64,000 nucleotides of DNA, from contig NZ_CP107836.1 in assembly GCF_036346615.1 (NCBI RefSeq), forward strand, positions 3,658,001 to 3,722,000, given 5' to 3'. The notes beneath the pieces are model-generated. The model did not search any database and was not told the origin of the DNA. It saw only the letters and a program-made list of their open reading frames with translations. This DNA comes from Streptomyces sp. NBC_00523 (GTDB lineage Bacteria > Actinomycetota > Actinomycetes > Streptomycetales > Streptomycetaceae). This document shows positions 58,535-64,000 of the stretch, piece after piece. Every line of letters starts with the position of its first letter. Position 1 is the first letter of the stretch. The translations under genes were made by a program, and so were the position numbers.

Positions 58535-59698
58535 TCAGGCGGTCAACTCCCGTTCCAGCGGGGTCCGGAAGCGCGGGGTGATCCGGGCTTCCCCCACCCA
58601 GCCCGCCAGCCGGGCCGCCTCGGTCTCGATCGCTGCCGTGGCCTCCCGGCCGGGATCGGTCAGCAGCCGCCACGTGAGCTCACCGTCGCCTCGCTGGGCC
58701 CAGCCGCCCACGATCCGGCCGTCCCACCACACCGTGGGGCCGATGTTGCCCGAGCGGTCGAAGAGGGCTGCCCGGTGTTCGGCCGGCAGATGGAAGCCGC
58801 GGTCCGCCCAGCCCATGCCGCTCGGGTCGAGCCCGGGCAGCAGGGTCGCCCAGGGGGCCTGGGCGGGCTCGGGCTCCGTGTCCCCGGGGGCGACCCAGGC
58901 CGGGGCCCCGTTGTCGAGCCGTACCTCCACGGCTCCGACCGCCGTGAGAGCGGTACGGACCTCGCGGGTGCCCCAGCCGGTCCACCACTTCAGGTCGGCC
59001 TCGGTGCCCGGACCGTACGCCCGGAGCCAGCGCAGGGCCAGTTCCGCCTGGGCCGGAGCGGTTTCCTCCACCGGCCGGGGGCGGGCCAGGGCCCAGCGGA
59101 ACTGGCTGGAGGTCCAGGAGCCCCGCGGTCGGTCTCTGCGGATCCTGCCCTCGGCGGCCAGTACCCGGATCACCCGGGTCGCGACGCCCTGGACCGTTTC
59201 CTGCTTCTTCCCGGGGAAGACGGTGATCTTTGTGCGAAGGGCGGCCACACCGGCGGCGAGTTCGCTGCCCGAGACCGGACCGCTGTCTTCCAGGAAGGCG
59301 AGGGCGCTCTTCTCGGTCCGGTCGAGCCAGCGTTCGTCCAGGCCGTTTCCGTCCTCGTGGAGGTGCTTGAGCAGGTTGCGGCGCTCCTTGGCGGCCACAG
59401 CGCGCGCGTTCGCCGCCTCGACGTGCGGGGCCATCTCGTTCGACACGACGAAGAGGGTGTTGCGCATGGACAGCATCCGCACCAGCGAGACGTCCTCGTA
59501 GAGGCACCGCTCCACCGCGGCGGTGTCCGGCTCGGCGAGCCTGGCGCAGGCCGAGAGGAAGACGGTGGCCGCGTCGGTCGCGTGGAGCGCGACGAGGGCG
59601 TCGGCCACCGCGACGGGCGACGACGCCCGTTCCCCTGGGGCCAGCAGATGACGGCGGACGATCCGGATGCGGCGCTGTTCGTCACTGATGCGTTGCAC
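58535..59698 (-). CDS. Winged-helix protein of the AlkZ/YcaQ (HTH_42) family
   Basis: A 387-residue protein of three winged helices, like the DNA glycosylases AlkZ and YcaQ/AlkX that unhook crosslinks. In those enzymes a Q-x-Q or Q-x-D motif does the chemistry; the aligned place here reads LHATD, that is His39-Ala-Thr41. Other parts fit (SMRNTLFVVSNEMAP, LKWWTGWGTREVRTAL, PTVWWDGRIVGGW). Its glycosylase activity is thus uncertain. GTG 59698 follows GAGGAG. It is third in a MarR-GNAT-AlkZ-like run with a 29-base gap to the GNAT gene. Confidence 0.8.
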   Translation of the reverse strand: MQRISDEQRRIRIVRRHLLAPGERASSPVAVADALVALHATDAATVFLSACARLAEPDTAAVERCLYEDVSLVRMLSMRNTLFVVSNEMAPHVEAANARAVAAKERRNLLKHLHEDGNGLDERWLDRTEKSALAFLEDSGPVSGSELAAGVAALRTKITVFPGKKQETVQGVATRVIRVLAAEGRIRRDRPRGSWTSSQFRWALARPRPVEETAPAQAELALRWLRAYGPGTEADLKWWTGWGTREVRTALTAVGAVEVRLDNGAPAWVAPGDTEPEPAQAPWATLLPGLDPSGMGWADRGFHLPAEHRAALFDRSGNIGPTVWWDGRIVGGWAQRGDGELTWRLLTDPGREATAAIETEAARLAGWVGEARITPRFRTPLERELTA

Positions 59699-59727
59699 GG
59701 CGGCTCCTCGGGAACGCGGCAGGCGGG

Positions 59728-60180
59728 TCAGAGGGCGAGCTTGAAGCCCACGTGGCTGGCGACGAACCCGAGCCGTTCGTAGAAGCGATGCGCGTTGGTG
59801 CGGGACGTGTCGGAGGTGAGCTGGACCAGCTGGCAGCCCTGTCGGCGTGATTCGTCCACCGCCCACTGGATCAGCCGGGTGCCGAGACCGCTTCCCCGTT
59901 CGTCCGCGTGGATGCGGACCCCCTCGATCACGGACCGGGTCGAACCGCGCCGGGACAGCCCCGGGATCAGGGTCAGCTGCAGAGTCCCGACGACGCGCTC
60001 CTCGCGCACGGCGACCATCATGTGCTGATTCGGGTCGTCGGCCAGCCGCCGGAGCGCCGCTCGGTAGGGCGCGAGGTCGTCCGGCGACTCGCGCTGCGCG
60101 CCCAGCGGGTCGTCGGCGAGCAGGGCCACGATCTCGGCCAGGTCGTCAGCGGTCGCGCGGCGTATTTCCAGATCGCTCAT
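59728..60180 (-). CDS. GNAT family N-acetyltransferase
   Basis: A 150-residue single-domain acetyltransferase. The start MSDLEIRRATADDLAEIVAL, the acetyl-CoA loop HADERGSGLGTRLIQWAV, and the C-terminal TNAHRFYERLGFVASHVGFK are typical. It resembles small-molecule or peptide acetyltransferases; the substrate is unknown. It starts 28 bases after the MarR stop and is followed by the AlkZ-like gene, so the three should be one transcript. Confidence 0.88.
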   Translation of the reverse strand: MSDLEIRRATADDLAEIVALLADDPLGAQRESPDDLAPYRAALRRLADDPNQHMMVAVREERVVGTLQLTLIPGLSRRGSTRSVIEGVRIHADERGSGLGTRLIQWAVDESRRQGCQLVQLTSDTSRTNAHRFYERLGFVASHVGFKLAL

Positions 60181-60208
60181 GATCCGCAGCCTACGCAGTC
60201 GGCAGGGC

Positions 60209-60670
60209 CTAAGCGGGGACGGCCTTCAGTCCCTCGACGGCCCGGACGAGCGGGGCCAGTTCCGGATTCTCGGCGGCCTCGTCGAGCGCGACGCGCAGAG
60301 CGCGGTCATTGGTGGGGCGGGCCTCGGACAGCAGCGTGAGCCCGTCGGGGGTGACGTCGGTGTAGATGCCCCTGCGGTCGGTGTCGCAGAGGTACCGGGT
60401 CAGCAGTCCGCGGTCTTCCAGGCGGGTGACCAGGCGCGTGGTGGCGCTCTGGCTCAGCCCGACGGCGTCCGCCACCTGCTTCATCTGCAGGTGTCCGCCC
60501 GGGCCGCTGTGCTGGCGGCTGAGCACGTCCAGCAGGGAGTACTCGCGCACGCTCAGGTCGTGGCCGCTCTGCAGGGCCCGCTCGATGCGGTTCTCGATCT
60601 TCCCGTGGAGCAGGGACAGCGCGATCCAGCCCTGGGAGAGGGCGGTGAGGGCCGGGTCCGTGGCTGTCAT
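60209..60670 (-). CDS. MarR family transcriptional regulator
   Basis: A 153-residue regulator with the MarR winged helix (QMKQVADAVGLSQSATTRLV, then the wing DTDRRGIYTDVTPDG). The helices on each side form the dimer interface. GGAGGAGAG before ATG 60670 is strong. It is divergent from an MFS carrier and heads a run with GNAT and AlkZ-like genes. It probably represses both directions and responds to a small molecule. Confidence 0.92.
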   Translation of the reverse strand: MTATDPALTALSQGWIALSLLHGKIENRIERALQSGHDLSVREYSLLDVLSRQHSGPGGHLQMKQVADAVGLSQSATTRLVTRLEDRGLLTRYLCDTDRRGIYTDVTPDGLTLLSEARPTNDRALRVALDEAAENPELAPLVRAVEGLKAVPA

Positions 60671-60719
60671 GGTCTCTCCTCCGTGCCGGAGCTGCTTACG
60701 TCCAGAGTAGCCGACGCCC

Positions 60720-60759
60720 GCAATAGCCAGCGCTTGCAATTAAAGAGCGTCTGCAATTA
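60720..60759. promoter_or_regulatory. AT-rich repeats between MarR and MFS genes
   Basis: TGCAATTA occurs at 60735-60742 and 60752-60759, with a third GCAAT at 60720-60724. The spacing is 16-17 bases, and TTGCAA at 60734-60739 is itself a palindrome. The 137-base divergent gap is otherwise GC-rich, so this is the likely MarR operator and promoter. Confidence 0.5.
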
Positions 60760-60807
60760 TTGTCTACGCATGTAAGGCGCAGTAGCAATCGTCTGGGAAG
60801 GGAACCC

Positions 60808-62019
60808 ATGCCGCTCGCACTCCTCGCCCTGGCCATCGGGGCATTCGGTATCGGGACCACTGAGTTCGTGGTCATGGGGCTGCTCCCCGAGGTGGCCGCC
60901 GACTTCCAGGTGTCCATCCCGGCCGCAGGCTTCCTGGCCACGGGCTACGCGCTCGGCGTCGTCCTCGGGGCGCCGCTGATGACCGCGCTCGGCACGAAGA
61001 TCAGCCGCAAGCGGATGCTGATGATCCTCATGGGCCTGTTCATCGTCGGCAATGTGATCACCGCGGCCGCCCCCGTCTTCGAAGTGATGGTCGTCGGCCG
61101 TGTGATCGCCTCGCTCGCCCACGGTGCCTTCTTCGGCATCGGAGCGGTCGTGGCGGCCGATCTCGTCGCCCCGCAGAAGAAGGCGGGCGCCATCGCCCTG
61201 ATGTTCACCGGCCTCACCGTCGCCAACGTCGTCGGGGTGCCGGTGGGCACCTACGTCGGACAGCACGCCGGGTGGCGGGTCACGTTCTTCCTGGTCGCCG
61301 CGCTGGGTGTCCTCGGCCTGTTCGGCGTCGCCCGGCTCGTCCCCGAACAGCCCCGCGCCAAGGGCGTCAGGCTGCGGCAGGAGGTCGCCGCCTTCCGCAA
61401 TGTGCAGGTCCTGCTCGCCATGGCGATGACGGTCCTCGGATTCGGCGGCGTCTTCGCGGCGATCACCTACATCACGCCGATGATGACGGAGACCGCCGGG
61501 TACTCGGCCTCCGCCGTCACCTGGCTGCTGGTCCTCTTCGGCCTCGGCATGGTCGGCGGCAACCTGATCGGCGGCAGGTACGCCGACCGCCGCCCCACGC
61601 TCATGCTCTCCGTGTCGCTGAGCGGCCTCGCCCTGGTCCTGGCTCTGTTCACCCTGACCGCCCACAACAAGGTCGCGGCCGCGGTCACCCTCGTCCTGAT
61701 CGGTGCCTTCGGCTTCGCGACCGTGCCTCCGCTCCAGAAGCGGGTGCTCGACCAGGCGGTGGACGCCCCGACGCTGGCCTCCGCGATGAACATCGGTGCC
61801 TTCAACCTCGGCAACGCGCTCGCGGCCTGGCTCGGCGGGATCGTCATCGGTGCCGGTCTCGGCTACACCGCCCCCAACTGGGTCGGAGCGGCACTCGCGG
61901 CATCGGCGCTGGTCGTCGCCCTCGCCTCCAGCGCGCTGGAGCGCCGTACGACCGCACCGAGCCGTCTCGTCGCCACCCATACCCCGGAGCCGGCGATGGT
62001 TCCCGAGCCCCGCAGCTGA
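60808..62019 (+). CDS. MFS transporter, DHA1-type (arabinose/chloramphenicol efflux-like)
   Basis: A 403-residue carrier with 12 predicted membrane helices. It starts MPLALLALAIGAFGIGTTEF, a hallmark of the group with chloramphenicol and sugar exporters; also GAFFGIGAVVAADLV and FNLGNALAAWLGG. GGGAAGGG before ATG 60808 is good. It is divergent from MarR, which probably controls it. It converges with the tandem GNAT gene ten bases later. Confidence 0.92.
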   Translation: MPLALLALAIGAFGIGTTEFVVMGLLPEVAADFQVSIPAAGFLATGYALGVVLGAPLMTALGTKISRKRMLMILMGLFIVGNVITAAAPVFEVMVVGRVIASLAHGAFFGIGAVVAADLVAPQKKAGAIALMFTGLTVANVVGVPVGTYVGQHAGWRVTFFLVAALGVLGLFGVARLVPEQPRAKGVRLRQEVAAFRNVQVLLAMAMTVLGFGGVFAAITYITPMMTETAGYSASAVTWLLVLFGLGMVGGNLIGGRYADRRPTLMLSVSLSGLALVLALFTLTAHNKVAAAVTLVLIGAFGFATVPPLQKRVLDQAVDAPTLASAMNIGAFNLGNALAAWLGGIVIGAGLGYTAPNWVGAALAASALVVALASSALERRTTAPSRLVATHTPEPAMVPEPRS

Positions 62020-62029
62020 TTCCTGGGGG

Positions 62030-62914
62030 TCAGCCCGTGGCCAGGCTGAAGGGCGCGAAGTACCGGGGCCAGTCCGCGTACTGCCGTCCGCCGAGCGCCA
62101 TCACCGTGGTCTCCGAGCTCGACCGCAGTCCACAGCGCCCGAGCCAGTCCAGCAAGTCCTCGTGGCGGGCGTCGACGTCCACGCGCAGCGGCTGGTCCGT
62201 CGCCTCGGCCAGCGAGGCCACGAGCAGCTGCGCGGTGGAGGTGTCCTTCGCGATCAGCGGGCCCACCGCATGGTTCGCCGCGCTCGGCGAGAGCGCGGCG
62301 AACCCGGTCAGCTCCCCGTCCTCCTCGGCGACCCGCAGGTGATTGGCGAACGCCGGGAGCCGGGTCAGCAGATGCGTACGGTCGAGCCCGAAGACAACCG
62401 AGTCCAGCTGCACCACCGCCCGCAGGTCGTGGGCGGAAGCGGACCGGATGACGGTCCGCGAGCCGCCGAGGGACTTCGGGTCGGCTGCCGCAGCCGGTGC
62501 GAAGGCGCCGGTCAGGCGGACGGTGCGTCCGACCGGTGTGAATCCGAGCTCTTCGTAGAGGGGGCGGCCCGCCGCTGTCGCATGGAGGCTGAGCGGGGTG
62601 TCTCCTGCGGCCTCGATCACCCGCTGCATCAGATACCGGCCGACTCCCCGCCGGGCATGGCGCCCGGCGACCAGCAGCATGCCGACAGCGGCCATCTCGG
62701 GGCCGTAAGGGACCACTACGCAGCTCGCCATAAGGCCCTTGCTGTCCGGGTCATCGATGCCGTAGCCCGTACCGGCGGCGAGCAGCAGCGCCCAGCGCTC
62801 CTCATCGCGCGGCCAGCCCCGGTCCTCGCTGAGATCGGCGCAGACGACCAGGTCGTCCCGAGTGAGGCGCCGGACGGGGAGATCGGACAGCGGGCGGGGC
62901 AATGAGCTGGGCAT
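62030..62914 (-). CDS. Tandem GNAT-fold acetyltransferase
   Basis: A 294-residue protein with two GNAT-like halves. The N-terminal half has RHARRGVGRYLMQ, the acetyl-CoA loop, and GRPLYEELGFTPVG. The C-terminal half is degenerate (TGFAALSPSAANHAVGPLIA, then QPLRVDVDARHEDLLDWL), as in the family with a second GNAT domain for dimer or substrate contact. The substrate is unknown. ATG 62914 has GGAGAG about 12 bases upstream; the open frame starts 32 codons earlier. Confidence 0.82.
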   Translation of the reverse strand: MPSSLPRPLSDLPVRRLTRDDLVVCADLSEDRGWPRDEERWALLLAAGTGYGIDDPDSKGLMASCVVVPYGPEMAAVGMLLVAGRHARRGVGRYLMQRVIEAAGDTPLSLHATAAGRPLYEELGFTPVGRTVRLTGAFAPAAAADPKSLGGSRTVIRSASAHDLRAVVQLDSVVFGLDRTHLLTRLPAFANHLRVAEEDGELTGFAALSPSAANHAVGPLIAKDTSTAQLLVASLAEATDQPLRVDVDARHEDLLDWLGRCGLRSSSETTVMALGGRQYADWPRYFAPFSLATG

Positions 62915-63013
62915 ACGGGTCAGGCTCTCCGACCTGTGATCGCCCGTCCACCGCTTTACCGGAACTGGCCGGGTCCCGCAGCGAAATTTGGGCCCGACCC
63001 TCGGTCGCACACG

Positions 63014-63027
63014 GTTTCACGTGAAAC
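63014..63027. other. parS centromere site 10
   Basis: A perfect GTTTCACGTGAAAC between two minus-strand genes, 14 bases past the Nudix stop. Confidence 0.95.
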
Positions 63028-63040
63028 ACGAGCCGGCGCG

Positions 63041-63520
63041 TCAGCCCAGGTCGGCGGCGTGCAAGGCCCGGACTCCCTCGATATTGCCGTCCAAGTAGTG
63101 GCGCAACGACAGCGGTACGAGGTGCACTGCGGCGATGCCGACCCGGCTGAAGGGCACGCGTACGACGTCGTACTCCCCGCAGGGGGCGTCGATCTCGGGG
63201 CCGTGGCGCAGGGACAGGTCCATGGAGTCGAGGCGGCAGACGAAGAAGTGCTGGACCTTGACGCCCTTCACCCCGCCCTGCTCGATGTGCTCCACGGTGT
63301 CCACGAAGCAGGGCACCACGTCGGTGATCTTGGCGCCCAGTTCCTCGTCCACTTCGCGGTGCAGGGCGTCGACAACGGTGGCGTCCTCGGGCTCGACGCC
63401 GCCACCCGGCGTGAGCCAGTACGGGTCAACGCCGGGCTTGGTGCGCTTGATGAGGATGAGGTCGTCACCGTCGAGCAGGATGGCGCGTGCGGTGCGCTTG
63501 ACCACAGGACGTTCGGTCAT
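63041..63520 (-). CDS. Nudix hydrolase
   Basis: A 159-residue hydrolase of nucleoside-diphosphate-linked compounds. The Nudix box runs from GGGVEPEDATVVDALHREVD through EELGA, with the metal-binding REVDEEL intact. The start MTERPVVKRTARAILLDGDD is usual; ATG 63520 is preferred over one six codons upstream. The exact substrate cannot be told. parS site 10 follows the stop. Confidence 0.88.
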   Translation of the reverse strand: MTERPVVKRTARAILLDGDDLILIKRTKPGVDPYWLTPGGGVEPEDATVVDALHREVDEELGAKITDVVPCFVDTVEHIEQGGVKGVKVQHFFVCRLDSMDLSLRHGPEIDAPCGEYDVVRVPFSRVGIAAVHLVPLSLRHYLDGNIEGVRALHAADLG

Positions 63521-63583
63521 GGCAGAAGCGTGGCCCACGGGACCCGTTCTGAAACACCGGGGCGCTGTCGGGTGCTCCTGCGG

Positions 63584-64000
63584 TCACCAGTCGCCCGCCG
63601 CCCGCAGCAGCCATTCGTGTGCCCGGGCAAGATGCGGAAGCGCGAGCGTGCCGGTCCGCGCGGCCAGGAAGTACGTGCGCAGGGGCGGGACCGGAGGGTC
63701 GAGAAGCGCCACCACCTCGCCGCGTTCCAGCGCGTCCTCGCACAGATAGCGCGGCAGCACGGCGAGCCCGGCGCCGGCGGCCGCGCACTCCAGGACCGCC
63801 CGCAGGTCAGGGGCGATGACGGCGCCGGCGGCCGCGGGCGCACTGTCGAAGACGGCGGCCCAGTAGCGGGAGACGAGCGGCAGGCTCTCGTGCACCTCCA
63901 CCACGGGCAGCTGCTCCAGGACCACGGGACCGTTGCGTCGCAGCGTGCCCGGTCCCAGCCGGCCGGCCCAGCGCGGGGCGGCGACCAGGACGTGCTCCTC
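63584..64000 (-). CDS. LysR family regulator, C-terminal part (cut by window)
   Basis: The last 138 residues of a LysR-type regulator. The frame continues to the window edge (EEHVLVAAPRWAGRLGPG). The visible part is the effector-binding domain: the pattern VLECAAAGAGLAVLPRYL is the LysR hallmark. The DNA-binding end lies beyond 64000. Its target is unknown. Confidence 0.85.
   Translation of the reverse strand, partial: EEHVLVAAPRWAGRLGPGTLRRNGPVVLEQLPVVEVHESLPLVSRYWAAVFDSAPAAAGAVIAPDLRAVLECAAAGAGLAVLPRYLCEDALERGEVVALLDPPVPPLRTYFLAARTGTLALPHLARAHEWLLRAAGDW

Overview
The window is about 64 kb of high-GC actinobacterial chromosome centred on the replication origin. Gene content and order (dnaA, dnaN, gnd, recF, dciA/DUF721, gyrB, gyrA on one side; rpmH, rnpA, yidD, yidC, jag, rsmG, parA, parB, trxBA, sigM, murJ on the other), very GC-rich third codon positions, GTG/TTG starts, a non-CCA-encoding tRNA-Ala and tRNA-Ile next to gyrA, and perfect GTTTCACGTGAAAC parS sites all point to Streptomyces. 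I recognise no transposon, phage or CRISPR; nearly everything is core genome.

Layout. 1-8.7 kb: cyclophilin (cut by the window edge), DUF5324 protein, tRNA-Ala, an HTH protein beside a tail-anchored Ser/Thr kinase, a translationally coupled pair of exported proteins (one with a VWA domain), the 44-residue DLW-39 protein, a small exported protein and tRNA-Ile. 8.7-21.2 kb, all on the minus strand: DUF3566, gyrA, gyrB, dciA, recF, gnd, dnaN, oriC (two clusters of DnaA boxes, about 18.66-19.24 kb) and dnaA. 21.6-27.5 kb, plus strand: rpmH-rnpA-yidD-yidC-jag-rsmG-parA-parB. 27.6-40 kb: GNAT, trxA/trxB with a SigR-type promoter, sigM and its zinc anti-sigma factor, a DUF2690 protein, pseudokinase-murJ-DUF6049, and the CCA-adding enzyme. 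40-51.7 kb: small membrane proteins, an MFS carrier, inositol-phosphate synthase, a PadR regulator with a near-perfect operator, a class A penicillin-binding protein, a GT87 glycosyltransferase, an alanine-racemase-like protein and FemX. 51.9-57 kb: rpsF-ssb-rpsR-rplI, a MATE carrier and dnaB. 57-64 kb: serine hydrolase, a MarR-GNAT-AlkZ-like operon divergent from an MFS carrier, a tandem GNAT, a Nudix hydrolase and the end of a LysR regulator.

The genes together cover replication initiation and fork assembly (DnaA, DnaN, DciA, DnaB, SSB, gyrase, RecF), origin segregation (ParA, ParB, ten perfect parS sites), membrane protein insertion (YidC/YidD/Jag), thiol redox homeostasis and cell-wall synthesis (MurJ, PBP, FemX). 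The least described signals are: parS sites built into or abutting transcription terminators at convergent gene ends; DnaA boxes outside oriC, in front of dnaB and between two parS sites at parA; the VWA pair; and the MarR-GNAT-AlkZ-like operon, whose glycosylase-like protein has an altered active-site motif. Start codons were chosen from ribosome binding sites and family length; ambiguous ones are noted.
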